Assembly (NCBI GenBank): GCA_030537695.1
Contig: JAUNVJ010000004.1
Span: 26,295-90,294 of the forward strand
Length of the DNA: 64,000 bases
Direction: 5' to 3'
Source: Tissierellia bacterium
Lineage (GTDB): Bacteria; Bacillota_A; Clostridia; Tissierellales; Peptoniphilaceae
Each line of letters starts with the position of its first letter. Within the stretch, counting starts at the first letter, position 1. Position numbers and translations under genes: made by a program. Under the pieces are notes generated by a model that worked only from the letters and a program-made list of their open reading frames with translations, was not told the origin of the DNA and ran no database searches. Shown here piece by piece: positions 8,994-17,686 of the stretch.

Positions 8994-9846
8994 TTTTTTA
9001 CAAGTAAATTATAGGGGAAAACCTGCCCTGACCATCGATACTCCTATTACTTTTCAAAAAAATGATCGGATCGGTGTCATTGGTTCCAACGGAGCCGGTA
9101 AGACCACCTTAGTCAAAGCGCTCTTGGGGCTGATTCCTTCGGAAGGACGTTTTGATTTGGAATTTGATCCCCGAGAGATTTCCGTCCATCTCCAGTTTAA
9201 TGAATATCAAGATTGTCTACCGATTCGAATGATTATGGAGTTGATCTTGGATTCCAAACTGGAACAACATCCTCTCGCAATGGAACTGATTGACTATTTT
9301 GACTTTCGACATTGTTTAAATAAAAAATATTCTAAAATGTCCGGAGGGGAACGACAAAAATTAACTCTCATTCTGGTCCTTGCCGAGGATAATCCTTTGG
9401 TGTTTTTTGATGAAGTGACCACGGGATTGGACTTTACCACCAGAATGGATCTGATAAAACTAATGTCTAAATGGTATCAGGAGCGGGACACCACCCTCTT
9501 CTTTATTACTCATTATTACAAAGAGATTGAAAATATTGTCAATAAATTGCTTATCTTAGATCGAGGAAGAGTCCTGGCTTGGGGTGATACTCAGGCTTTG
9601 TTTCGAAAGTATTGTGGTGAAAGTTTGATTATTTTAAATAATAAAGTAGAATATAAAAAACTTTTCAAGGACTTCTCATTATTGGATACAGCCGAAGATA
9701 AAGTAGTCCTGTCTCCCACAGAAGATGAAGTTCACGAAGTTTTGAAAATTTTAGAAGATCATCGCTTGGAATATGTGCGAAGCCGAATGGATCTTGAAGT
9801 TCTGGTGGAAGTCATTATGGCAAAGGAGGGAAGTAGAAATGAATAG
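8983..9846 (+). CDS. ABC transporter ATP-binding protein
   Basis: This 287-residue ATPase shows Walker A (GSNGAGKTT, about 36-44), signature (SGGERQK, about 121-127) and Walker B (PLVFFDEVTTGLD) motifs and an H-loop His (FITHYYKE). A C-terminal extension of about 75 residues is seen in drug and peptide exporters of the CcmA/BcrA type. It overlaps the kinase gene upstream and the permease gene downstream, which is strong evidence of one operon. It probably powers export with the following permease, under control of the two-component system. The substrate cannot be read from sequence. Confidence 0.92.
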   Translation: MQIDFLQVNYRGKPALTIDTPITFQKNDRIGVIGSNGAGKTTLVKALLGLIPSEGRFDLEFDPREISVHLQFNEYQDCLPIRMIMELILDSKLEQHPLAMELIDYFDFRHCLNKKYSKMSGGERQKLTLILVLAEDNPLVFFDEVTTGLDFTTRMDLIKLMSKWYQERDTTLFFITHYYKEIENIVNKLLILDRGRVLAWGDTQALFRKYCGESLIILNNKVEYKKLFKDFSLLDTAEDKVVLSPTEDEVHEVLKILEDHRLEYVRSRMDLEVLVEVIMAKEGSRNE

Positions 9847-10597
9847 AAAATTATCGTTACAATACATCGTCTACGAGTTAAAGATTTTATCCGCCAATTG
9901 GTATATTCCCTTTTTCGGAATCGTCTTTCCCATTGCTCTGACTTTACTTTTAGGTTTTTCCATCTTTTCGGAGATTCCTCTGAAATACCTACCCGAAGCC
10001 AAGTTGAAATTGATGTTGACCAATGTGCAGATTGTCATTCTCTCCATCTTTTTATTGGGCCATGGTGCCATCTACTCTTTGGAATTGGAGAAAAACATTC
10101 CCTTAAGATTGGAACTTTTTGGAATCCCAAAACATGTAATTTTACAAGGTAAAATCATAGCTCAAATGATCTTCTGCATAATCGCTCTCATATTATACTT
10201 TGGTCTTACCTATCTTTTTATGGGATATCGACTTCCCACTTTGGTAGGAAGTGCTATCGTGGTCCTTCTTATATTTATCCTCGGTGTTTTATCCTTACTC
10301 TTTGCCCATGGAATTTGCAATGCCATCCGAAAATTCAATGCCACCTATGGAGTGCTTATGGCTTTGTATTTTTCCACATTGATCCTTAGTGGAGGAATGG
10401 GGATCCGTACTTCAGAAATGCCTCAATTTATACAAGTTATTTCCAAGATGATTCCCTTTTCCTATATTGGTGATGATTTTACTTCACTGTGGTTGGGAAA
10501 ATCCATTGCCTGGGCTCCTTTTATACAATCTCTTATTTTTTACGGATTGATGGGCCTTCTGATTGTAGTTCTATCCTTTCAAAGAAAGAGAATTTAA
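9839..10597 (+). CDS. ABC-2-type transporter permease
   Basis: The 252-residue membrane protein has about six hydrophobic helices (near 22-42, 60-80, 100-120, 130-160, 165-190, 222-245), as in ABC-2 permeases. The start at 9839 is preceded by AAAGGAGGG; an in-frame upstream ATG at 9773 lies inside the ATPase gene and lacks a binding site. It overlaps the ATPase stop by 8 bp. With the ATPase it should form a homodimeric-permease exporter at the cytoplasmic membrane, probably for an antimicrobial or lipid-like compound. A terminator 38 bp downstream ends the operon. Confidence 0.88.
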   Translation: MNRKLSLQYIVYELKILSANWYIPFFGIVFPIALTLLLGFSIFSEIPLKYLPEAKLKLMLTNVQIVILSIFLLGHGAIYSLELEKNIPLRLELFGIPKHVILQGKIIAQMIFCIIALILYFGLTYLFMGYRLPTLVGSAIVVLLIFILGVLSLLFAHGICNAIRKFNATYGVLMALYFSTLILSGGMGIRTSEMPQFIQVISKMIPFSYIGDDFTSLWLGKSIAWAPFIQSLIFYGLMGLLIVVLSFQRKRI

Positions 10598-10634
10598 CGG
10601 ATCATTATCCTTAAAATATAGCACTTCCAAGATC

Positions 10635-10663
10635 AAAAAAAGGAAAGTAGTCTTTCCTTTTTT
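10635..10663 (+). terminator. Terminator of the two-component/ABC operon
   Basis: GGAAAG and CTTTCC pair around a TAGT loop, extended by A-T pairs, followed by a run of T. Confidence 0.85.
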
Positions 10664-10685
10664 AATGTACATATTTTCTTGTTTC

Positions 10686-10694
10686 TGCTATACT
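10686..10694 (+). promoter_or_regulatory. Extended -10 promoter of the small gene at 10722
   Basis: TGCTATACT matches the TGn extended -10 element; a poor -35 (TGTACA at 10666) is 17 bp upstream. The AGGAG ribosome binding site and ATG follow within 30 bp. Confidence 0.6.
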
Positions 10695-10721
10695 AAAGGG
10701 TAAAAGAACAGGAGTAAAACT

Positions 10722-11096
10722 ATGACTTTTCGTTTGTTTAAAAATCATACCCATCCCCTCGATGCCCGTTGGAATTTAATTACCAATGATCAGGAAATCA
10801 TCGATCCTTCTTGGGAAGATATTATAAAGGCATTGGCCAATGCCCATGAAGGGGAAGGCCTTTTTGTGACTTTAGAATCTCTTCTCAATGAAGAAGGGAT
10901 CAAAGTACTACAAGCCCTAGGTCGAAATGAAGGCGGTATGAAATACCGTCTTGAGGCAATTCCCTGCGATCTAAAGCCGGAAATTTATTATTGTAAAGAG
11001 GATCTCTCCTTTGAAGAAGCGTTGAATTATTATCAAGAGTTCTTCCAAACTCGTCATATTGACCGTTTCTCTTACTGGAGAAGAGAAGAATTATAA
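10722..11096 (+). CDS. Conserved hypothetical protein, 124 residues
   Basis: I do not recognise the family. The product is a soluble mixed alpha/beta protein of 124 residues, starting MTFRLFKNHTHPLD, with Trp-rich motifs (DPSWEDI near 28-34, FSYWRREEL at the end) and one CxxxxxxxxC-like pair (PCDL, YYCKE), so no clear metal site. It has its own extended -10 promoter and AGGAG site and stands alone between the ABC exporter operon and the convergent decarboxylase gene, whose stop is 3 bp away. Being convergent with no hairpin in the gap, read-through transcripts would overlap. Function unknown. Confidence 0.7.
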   Translation: MTFRLFKNHTHPLDARWNLITNDQEIIDPSWEDIIKALANAHEGEGLFVTLESLLNEEGIKVLQALGRNEGGMKYRLEAIPCDLKPEIYYCKEDLSFEEALNYYQEFFQTRHIDRFSYWRREEL

Positions 11097-11099
11097 TTT

Positions 11100-12596
11100 T
11101 TAAATTTCTCGCAGTATAAAATCTGTGGGAGGAATCAATGATCTTACTTTTGGATCTTCAAAAATTCTTTGAGGATCTTTTTTTATTTCCATCATCCCCT
11201 CTTTTAACTCGTCAATCAATGCTTCCATACTCTCGTTACTCATCAAGGGATGGTGAAAGCAAAAACGAAGGACTCTTTCTTTCTTTAAGCTTGTGGTCAG
11301 ATAGGCGAAATTTTTAAGGGCCAGTCCCCTTTTTGACAGATAGCTTTGAACTTGATCCCAATTTTTTTCTTCCACTTCCTTTGGCTCGACCCGAAGGTTG
11401 ACAATACCCATTTGAGGACCGGTGATAATTCGTACATCGTCTATTTGAGAAATCCTTTCGGCAAATTTTTCGCCATTTGAAAGACAGCGATTAATACCTT
11501 GACGAATCCTTGCCAATCCCAAGGTTTGAAGCGTAAACCAAAGCTTGACTCCACGAATGGGGCGAGTCATTTCCAATCCCATATCCCAAGAATTTGGAAT
11601 TTCATCTTCCTGATCCAAATCTTCAATATATTCTCCTTGTGCATGAAAAGAAGCAAGTAAGCTTTCTCGATTTTTTACTAGTAAGATCCCACAACCATAG
11701 GTTTGAAAAAGCCATTTATGACCGTCCCAGGTGATAGAATCACCTCGATGAATCCCTTGAATCAGATCTTTTTGATCCGACAAGATCATGGAAGCGCCAT
11801 AGGCTCCATCAATATGAAACCACAGATGATACTCTTCACAAATGTCAGCTAAAGAATCCAAAGGATCTACAGCACCTGTATTGGTAGTGCCTGCTGTTCC
11901 AATTACCAAAAAAGGAATGCGATCTTCTTTTAGATCCAATTGAATCTTCTTTTGCAAATCCGCAGGATCCATTCGATATTGATCATCAGTTTTTATCGAT
12001 ATGATTTGATTCGGCTGGAAGCCTAAAATGTGAGCCCCCTTGGATACAGAAAGATGGGCTTGATGGGAAGCATAAATTCGTCCCTTGGAAAAATCCCCCT
12101 TTAATTTTTTATTTCTAGCAATTACCATGGCCAATAGATTGGACATGGAACCACCGGAGGTAAAGACGCCCCCTCTTTTGTCCCCGAGATTTAATAATTT
12201 CCCTAAAAAATCCAAGGTTTGTTCTTCAATCAAAGCAGGCCCCGGAGAAATTTCTCCACTTCCACCATAGGGGTTTTCAATGGCATTAAAAATATCCCCC
12301 AAAATGGAATAAGGTGTTACCGCATCGGGAATAAAGGATAGATAATGGGGATGATTCGGTCGCCATCGATGAATATATACCTTCTTCATTAAAAATCGCA
12401 AAGTTTCTTCTGCAGAATTTGGAGTTTCGGAAAAAACTTGGCTTCGAATTTCTTCTTCATCCTCTAAAGGCAGTCGGTCATAGGCACCTCGACAATGGAA
12501 AGAATCCTCTGTCAGTCCACTCAATTCCCCCACCCAATGGGGCAAATATTTATTCATTACGTGATAAAAGTCATTCCAATTATATATATTTTTCAT
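11100..12596 (-). CDS. PLP-dependent group II amino-acid decarboxylase
   Basis: This 498-residue enzyme belongs to the aromatic-L-amino-acid/glutamate/diaminobutyrate decarboxylase family. PLP would bind to Lys294 in the DGHKW motif; upstream are the cofactor-ring Asp and Ala of FHIDGAYG (about 267-274), the ring-stacking region SHQAHLSV and the conserved FTSGGSMSN. The N-terminal part carries the family's HPHYLSF and PYGGSGE substrate-pocket segments. It would convert an amino acid to an amine plus CO2 in the cytosol. The substrate cannot be fixed: the pocket resembles both aromatic and 2,4-diaminobutyrate members. It is monocistronic, reading away from the 13 kb transporter. Confidence 0.9.
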   Translation of the reverse strand: MKNIYNWNDFYHVMNKYLPHWVGELSGLTEDSFHCRGAYDRLPLEDEEEIRSQVFSETPNSAEETLRFLMKKVYIHRWRPNHPHYLSFIPDAVTPYSILGDIFNAIENPYGGSGEISPGPALIEEQTLDFLGKLLNLGDKRGGVFTSGGSMSNLLAMVIARNKKLKGDFSKGRIYASHQAHLSVSKGAHILGFQPNQIISIKTDDQYRMDPADLQKKIQLDLKEDRIPFLVIGTAGTTNTGAVDPLDSLADICEEYHLWFHIDGAYGASMILSDQKDLIQGIHRGDSITWDGHKWLFQTYGCGILLVKNRESLLASFHAQGEYIEDLDQEDEIPNSWDMGLEMTRPIRGVKLWFTLQTLGLARIRQGINRCLSNGEKFAERISQIDDVRIITGPQMGIVNLRVEPKEVEEKNWDQVQSYLSKRGLALKNFAYLTTSLKKERVLRFCFHHPLMSNESMEALIDELKEGMMEIKKDPQRIFEDPKVRSLIPPTDFILREI

Positions 12597-13119
12597 TTAT
12601 ATCCCCCTTTTTCTGTATTATATCATGAAGCATCTTTAAAATCGTTAAGTCCTTTTTCCTTATTGCAAAAGAATCGATCTCTATCCAAAAAAATTCCAAA
12701 TATTTGCTTTTTTCCATTTTTTCTAAAGTTTTACCCTTTGTAAACTTTTTTCTGTCTTCTATATTCTTCTATTTCTTTATTCTGATAAAGATCCATTCCT
12801 ACGAATTTTATTTATACAACTCCTTTGTACTTCAAAGTCCCATAGTTGCAAACGAAAAGAAAATGACAACCTTTTCCTTTTTTTAATGAATAATTGGCTT
12901 TATTCGATGGTTCTTTGATCTCAATTGACTTCTATTTAATATACTATTTTATATTTTTTACGTAACGTAAATCATTTCTATAGGTGATCTGGTTTTTCCA
13001 TAAAATTATGGCAGAAAAGTCTTTTGGAAAGTTGACTTGTAATTTCAAAAGTTATACTATTGATGAAACATCTTTCTGGATAAATCATGAAAGATGTAAA
13101 TTTTAAAAGGAGGAAAATG
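12597..13119. other. Intergenic region between divergent genes (about 520 bp)
   Basis: This AT-rich gap holds the start signals of two divergent genes. On the + side an inverted repeat TTTACG-TAA-CGTAAA lies at 12957-12971 and may be an operator. A promoter-like pair TTGACT (13032) and TATACT (13053) has a short 15-bp spacer. Nothing else is recognisable in the first 300 bp; short open frames there lack ribosome binding sites. Confidence 0.5.
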
Positions 13120-14304
13120 ATGAACGCTATTATTTCATTATGTTTTATTTTCGTCGTCTATGCCATTGGTGATATCATCAGTGTCAAGACAAAATCCATC
13201 GTCTCCTCACTCTTTACTTGTTCCGTATTGTTTTTAATCGGATTTTGGTTTGGAGTGCCGGCAGATTTGTTTCAACAGGCCAATTTATTCCAAATTGGAG
13301 CTGTCATTATACCCGTACTTCTTGTTCATATGGGTTCTATGATCGATTTGGAACAAATTAAAGCCCAGTGGAAAACCTTAATTATTGCTTTTGCTGCAGT
13401 AATTGGTGTTGCCATTACCGTATTGGGTGTGGGACAATTCCTAGTAGAACGTGAGGCTGCTGTTATTGCGGCTCCCCCCATCGCCGGTGGAATTATTGCC
13501 GGAATTCAAATGAGTGAAGCTGCCAATACCATTGGTCGTGAGGATCTAGCCGTCCTTGCCACATTATTAGTCGTAATCCAAGGTTTTGTCGGATATCCCA
13601 TTGCTTCCATTTGCTTGAAAAAAGAGGGACGACGTGTTTTAGAACAATACCGTTTACAAGGTGGGGATTTTCATGAAACTCTTGCAGAAGACAAAGTAGA
13701 AAAGAAAAAATTAATCAGACCTCTTTCTGAAAAATACGTAGGCAGTAACCTCTTAATTGCTAAGACGATGATTATCGGAGTGTTGGCAGTGGTTATCTCT
13801 ACGAAGGTCCAAGAGGCTGTAGGTTTTAATTTATTGGATAAAAACGTATTGGCACTTCTCTTAGGTATTTTATTTTATGCCATCGGTTTTTTAGACAGTT
13901 CCATTTTGATCAAGGCCAATGGTTTCGGATTTATGATTGCTGCATTGATGGCTGTTATTTTTGCCAATCTCTCAACAGCAACACCGGAAATGATCGGATC
14001 CCTACTTCCGATTATCGTAACTACTTTGGCACTAGGTACCGTTGGAATTTTAGTCTTTTCATTTATCGTTGGAAAATTATTAAATGTGTCCAAATACATG
14101 GCCACCGCCATCGGGATTTCTGCTCTATTCGGATTTCCGGGAACCTATATTATTTCTCAAGAAGTTTCCAATGCTCTTGGGGAAAATGAAGAAGAGAGAA
14201 AAGTCGTATTGGACTCCATGTTACCACAAATGTTAGTAGCAGGATTCGTCACAGTTTCCATCGCTTCTGTCATTCTTGCCGGTATTATGGCACCGATGCT
14301 ATAA
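13120..14304 (+). CDS. Multi-pass membrane transporter-like protein
   Basis: The 394-residue protein is almost wholly hydrophobic, with about 10-11 membrane helices in two similar halves separated by a charged loop near 170-215 (KKEGRRVLEQYRL). Glycine-rich hairpins (APPIAGGIIAG near 119-129; GISALFGFPGTY in the second half) resemble re-entrant loops of ion-coupled carboxylate or glutamate carriers. I cannot name the family with certainty. The start at 13120 has AGGAGG 6 bp upstream; ATG 13117 and 13087 are alternatives. It is 21 bp before an M20 amidohydrolase gene, so it probably imports an acylated amino acid or small peptide that the hydrolase cleaves. Confidence 0.75.
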   Translation: MNAIISLCFIFVVYAIGDIISVKTKSIVSSLFTCSVLFLIGFWFGVPADLFQQANLFQIGAVIIPVLLVHMGSMIDLEQIKAQWKTLIIAFAAVIGVAITVLGVGQFLVEREAAVIAAPPIAGGIIAGIQMSEAANTIGREDLAVLATLLVVIQGFVGYPIASICLKKEGRRVLEQYRLQGGDFHETLAEDKVEKKKLIRPLSEKYVGSNLLIAKTMIIGVLAVVISTKVQEAVGFNLLDKNVLALLLGILFYAIGFLDSSILIKANGFGFMIAALMAVIFANLSTATPEMIGSLLPIIVTTLALGTVGILVFSFIVGKLLNVSKYMATAIGISALFGFPGTYIISQEVSNALGENEEERKVVLDSMLPQMLVAGFVTVSIASVILAGIMAPML

Positions 14305-14325
14305 GCATAAACGAAGGAGGATCTT

Positions 14326-15504
14326 ATGGATTATAAAAAAATAATCGAAGATAATAAAGAATATGTACGTCAGTTAAGAAGATATTTTCATCAGTATCCC
14401 GAACTTAGCTTTGAAGAAGTGGAAACGACCAAAGCAATTGCAAAGGAATTGGATAAATTGGGAATCGACTATGAAATCAATCCGGAAAAGAATACAGGAA
14501 TCGTTGCTACGATTTGTACCAATCCCAATGGAAAACGGATCATGCTTCGAGGCGATATTGATGCATTAAATGTTACTGAAAAAAATGACTTTGATTTCAA
14601 ATCTAAAAATGAGGGAAAAATGCATGCTTGCGGTCATGATGGCCATATTGCAATTTTATTGGGAGCAGCTAAAATCTTGAAAGAAATGGAAGATCAAATT
14701 GACGGAACCGTCTATTTTGTTTTCCAACCGGCGGAAGAAGTCGGTCGTGGTGCTCAATATATGATTAACTTTTCCGACTGGTACGAAAAGACGGATGCTG
14801 TTTTTGGTGGCCATGTCTGGAGTGGATTGGAAACCGGCAAGATCAATTGTGAACCGGGCCCTCGAATGGCAGCTGCCGATATGTTTACCATTAAAGTTCA
14901 CGGAAAATCCGGCCATGGTGCTCAGCCTCATCAGACAGTAGATGCTACCGTTGTCGCTGCATCTTTAGTTATGAATCTGCAAACTTTGGTTTCCAGAAAA
15001 TATAATCCCTTGGATGAATTGGCAGTAACCATTGGAGCCTTGCAAAGTGGTCAACGCTTCAATATTATTTCAGGAGAAGCCCATTTGGAAGGAACGATTC
15101 GATACTTTTCACCTGAAATTGCAAAGACAATTGAAGAAAATATGAGAAATATGATCGAACATATCTGTGCCGCATACGGTGCTACTTATGAATTTGATTA
15201 CCATTATATAGTGCCTGCAACGATTAATGATGAACAAGCTGCCGAATTGGGACAGCGTACCATTGTGGAAGTATTAGGTGAAGATGCTCTTAGCTATGTG
15301 GAAAAGACCACCGGTGGAGAAGATTTTGCCTACTTCATGAAAGATAAACCCGGTGCATTCGTCTTCGTTGGAACCAATAATCCGGAAAAAGGTGCCGACT
15401 ATGCCCATCACAATGAACGTTTCAATATGGATGATGATGTACTATCTGCAGCGTCTATGGTCTATGCCAAATATGCCATTAATTATTTAAATGAAAATAA
15501 ATAA
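14326..15504 (+). CDS. M20-family metal-dependent amidohydrolase
   Basis: This 392-residue enzyme matches the IAA-amino-acid/hippurate/N-acyl-amino-acid hydrolase group of M20. Di-metal ligands are visible: Cys102 and His104 in HACGHDGH, the Glu-Glu of QPAEEVGRGA, His of FGGHVWSG and the late His in YAHHNERFN. The lid dimerisation domain (about 185-295) includes KSGHGAQPHQ. It would cut an amide bond of N-acyl amino acids in the cytosol. It follows the membrane transporter gene with a good AGGAGG site, implying uptake then hydrolysis of the same compound. A terminator closes this two-gene unit. Confidence 0.92.
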   Translation: MDYKKIIEDNKEYVRQLRRYFHQYPELSFEEVETTKAIAKELDKLGIDYEINPEKNTGIVATICTNPNGKRIMLRGDIDALNVTEKNDFDFKSKNEGKMHACGHDGHIAILLGAAKILKEMEDQIDGTVYFVFQPAEEVGRGAQYMINFSDWYEKTDAVFGGHVWSGLETGKINCEPGPRMAAADMFTIKVHGKSGHGAQPHQTVDATVVAASLVMNLQTLVSRKYNPLDELAVTIGALQSGQRFNIISGEAHLEGTIRYFSPEIAKTIEENMRNMIEHICAAYGATYEFDYHYIVPATINDEQAAELGQRTIVEVLGEDALSYVEKTTGGEDFAYFMKDKPGAFVFVGTNNPEKGADYAHHNERFNMDDDVLSAASMVYAKYAINYLNENK

Positions 15505-15507
15505 ATA

Positions 15508-15532
15508 AAAAGAGCCTTAAGGCTCTTTTTTT
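15508..15532 (+). terminator. Terminator of the transporter-amidohydrolase unit
   Basis: AAGAGCC-TTAA-GGCTCTT hairpin followed by a run of seven T. Confidence 0.93.
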
Positions 15533-15825
15533 ATGCCTCCAATCCCCTTTCTTAAAATTTTATGATAAATTCAAGGGATAAATATCATTTTTCTTCGTAT
15601 TGTCCAATGATCTCATTGATGTTAAAAGACTTTATCAACACCTGTTTCATTGTCCCAATTCCAAAAATAAATGATTAATTGCTTTCTTTTTGTGCCCATA
15701 ACGACTTTTTCCATATTTCATTTAAAATCTTGAAATAGTTACAATCTGTTAAAAATCGTTTAAAACTGTACTAAACGGGAATACATTAACTATCAGACAA
15801 ATTAATTGCTTACAAGTAGGAAATT

Positions 15826-16866
15826 ATGAATCAAGAAAAAAATAATTTTTGGTCCCGCCATTTACATTTAGAAGCGGGATTTAATTTATCATGGGGAGCA
15901 GTGATTGCCGGTGTCGTCACATTTTTTGCCGTTTTTTTACTGTTCTCATTAATTACATCCGCCATTGGATTAGGTACTTTGGATCCCACATCTTCCACTC
16001 CATTTCACGGAGTGATGGCGGGTATGAGTATCGGTACGATTATAACTTTGTTGATTGCTCTATTTTGTGGTGGTTTCGTTGCTGGATTGGCTGCTAGAAA
16101 AACCGGTCTTTTGCACGGATTTTTAACTTGGGCACTATCTCTGGTACTATCCTTCTTACTATTGACGATGGCCACTTTCAGTGCCTTAGGAGCAGCCGGT
16201 AGAGCTGCAAGTTCTGTCGCCGGAGCTGTGGGAAATGCAACCGGATCTGTGGCTGGTGGAATCGGCAATATAACCACCAATGCTTTGGAATCTTTAAGTG
16301 ATGAAATTGATATTGACAAGAGTCAAGTTAATGAAGAAACACAAAAGATTTTAAGAGATACAGAAATCGAGCAATTACAACCGGAATACTTGGAAGCACA
16401 GTTAAACGAAGCCAAGAGTGAAACAGCTCAAGCTGCTAAAGACCTTGCCGTAAATCCGGAAAATTCCGATGAAATTATCAATAATTTGACAGCTTCCCTA
16501 CAGGAAAAGATCGATAATATTTCCGCAAATGTAGACCGTGACGCCGTTAAAAATGCCGTTGCGAAAAATACAGATCTAACAGAAGCTGAGGCGGATGAAG
16601 CAGTAGACAATGCCATTGCCGGAATTGAACAAGCACAAACGGAAGCTTCCCGACAACTTGAAAATGCCAAAATCAAAATCGAAGAAACGAAAACTTCTAT
16701 CGAACAAGGTATTGAAGAAGGACGAGAAGCTGCCGATGAAGTCACAGATAAAGCGTCCGGAGCATCGGTTATGTTATTTGTCGGTTTAGTTGTTGGAGCT
16801 GCCATCGCCTCTTTCGGTGGAATTATCGGTTCTGCCAAAACAAGAGAAACCATTATCCAAGAATAA
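15826..16866 (+). CDS. Membrane protein with long coiled-coil insert, stress-type
   Basis: This 346-residue protein has three N-terminal membrane helices (about 24-47, 66-90, 96-122), a Gly/Ala-rich linker (AAGRAASSVAGAVGNATG), about 180 residues of Glu/Gln/Ala-rich heptad-like sequence, and a last membrane helix (about 312-335) before a short tail. The SWGAVIAGV and SAIGLGTLDP motifs near the start match a widespread uncharacterised membrane family often called stress-related. The helical insert presumably lies on one face of the membrane as a coiled coil. A binding site is weak (AAGTAGGAAATT). It is monocistronic with a very strong palindromic terminator. The function is unknown; an envelope-stress or structural role is a guess. 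Confidence 0.7.
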   Translation: MNQEKNNFWSRHLHLEAGFNLSWGAVIAGVVTFFAVFLLFSLITSAIGLGTLDPTSSTPFHGVMAGMSIGTIITLLIALFCGGFVAGLAARKTGLLHGFLTWALSLVLSFLLLTMATFSALGAAGRAASSVAGAVGNATGSVAGGIGNITTNALESLSDEIDIDKSQVNEETQKILRDTEIEQLQPEYLEAQLNEAKSETAQAAKDLAVNPENSDEIINNLTASLQEKIDNISANVDRDAVKNAVAKNTDLTEAEADEAVDNAIAGIEQAQTEASRQLENAKIKIEETKTSIEQGIEEGREAADEVTDKASGASVMLFVGLVVGAAIASFGGIIGSAKTRETIIQE

Positions 16867-16881
16867 ATTGTATTCCTTTGA

Positions 16882-16930
16882 CTATAAAAAATCTCGAGTA
16901 CCTTTTAAAGGTACTCGAGATTTTTTATAG
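16882..16930. terminator. Perfect 24-bp-arm palindromic terminator, bidirectional
   Basis: Two 24-base arms match exactly around a single base; the GC-rich core is CTCGAGTACC and both ends carry A or T runs, so it can end transcription in either direction. Confidence 0.92.
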
Positions 16931-17023
16931 CTTATATGCTTCTATCTTAATAGAAATATTCTTTCTCCATTTTTGAACAATTTATATTTTCCTTGGGTAT
17001 GAAAGAAAAAAGGAGGTAATGAA

Positions 17024-17395
17024 ATGAATCATCCAATACTCTTAGTCATTTTAGCCATTGTCATTTTAATAATCTTTAAAGGAGGCCTTATGCAAAAAAA
17101 CAGCATCTCCTACGAAGAAGCTGAACAATTGATACAAGATGAAAAAGCTCTTGTCGTCGATGTGAGAAGAGCTGATGAATATGCTCAAGGACATATTCCC
17201 AATGCCAAATTGATTCCTTTGGATCAAATTTCCACAAGGGCCGAAAAAGAACTCAAAGACAAGGATCGCCCTATCATTTTGTATTGCCGTAGTGGAAATC
17301 GAAGCAATCAGGCATTAAAAATATTGGAACATCAAGGATATACTCATCTATATAATTTAGGAGGACTCCATAAATGGAAAGGTAAAATTCAATAG
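17024..17395 (+). CDS. Rhodanese-domain protein, membrane-anchored with possible second start
   Basis: The 123-residue protein has an N-terminal membrane helix (residues 4-21) and a single rhodanese domain with the active-site loop CRSGNRS (Cys near residue 90) and the typical VDVRRADEYAQGHIPNA segment. It would move sulfane sulfur between carriers at the membrane. Both the first ATG (17024) and an internal ATG at 17090 (residue 23) have strong sites: AAAGGAGG lies before each, the inner one inside the codons for Lys-Gly-Gly. The inner start would yield a 101-residue soluble form, exactly without the helix. It ends at a terminator shared with the convergent tRNA gene. Confidence 0.9.
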   Translation: MNHPILLVILAIVILIIFKGGLMQKNSISYEEAEQLIQDEKALVVDVRRADEYAQGHIPNAKLIPLDQISTRAEKELKDKDRPIILYCRSGNRSNQALKILEHQGYTHLYNLGGLHKWKGKIQ

Positions 17396-17415
17396 GATTT
17401 CTTCTTGTAAACTTT

Positions 17416-17444
17416 AAAAACCCCATATTTAATGGGGTTTTTTT
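17416..17444. terminator. Shared bidirectional terminator of rhodanese and tRNA-Thr
   Basis: AAACCCCAT paired with ATGGGGTTT, T-run on both strands. The + T-run touches the CCA end of the minus-strand tRNA. Confidence 0.9.
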
Positions 17445-17519
17445 GGAGCTGAAGACAGGAATTGAACCCGCAACCTACTGATTACGATTCAGTTGCTCTA
17501 CCAATTGAGCTACTTCAGC
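17444..17519 (-). tRNA. tRNA-Thr (anticodon CGT)
   Basis: The 76-base cloverleaf includes an encoded CCA. The acceptor stem GCTGAAG/CTTCAGC is perfect; the anticodon stem ACTGA/TCAGT encloses loop ATCGTAA with anticodon CGT, complement at 17484-17486, reading ACG. The T arm contains two G-T pairs. The discriminator base is U, as usual for Thr. Confidence 0.95.
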
Positions 17520-17536
17520 AAAAGGTTTATGAAATA

Positions 17537-17565
17537 ACTATACCCTTCAATCCTATTTCTGTCAA
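17537..17565 (-). promoter_or_regulatory. Consensus sigma-A-type promoter of tRNA-Thr
   Basis: On the minus strand TTGACA and TATAGT are separated by exactly 17 bp, 18 bp before the tRNA 5' end. Confidence 0.88.
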
Positions 17566-17614
17566 GAATAAATTGACAGAAAGCTCAATACGGATCGTCA
17601 CCATTTATTTACGA

Positions 17615-17642
17615 TTGTTTCATTTTTTAGGTAGTGTATAAT
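17615..17642 (+). promoter_or_regulatory. Promoter of the PII-like/antiporter pair
   Basis: TTGTTT (17615-17620) and TATAAT (17637-17642) with a 16-bp spacer precede the AGGAGGAGG site of the PII-like gene. Confidence 0.65.
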
Positions 17643-17686
17643 AGAATTGAAGGAAGGTCAATGAATCATTACAGGAGGAGGATTTT

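Noticed and set aside
16005..16853. Long minus-strand frames opposite the stress-type membrane gene
   Set aside because: They mirror the repetitive Ala/Glu-rich coding sequence of the + gene; no start signals.
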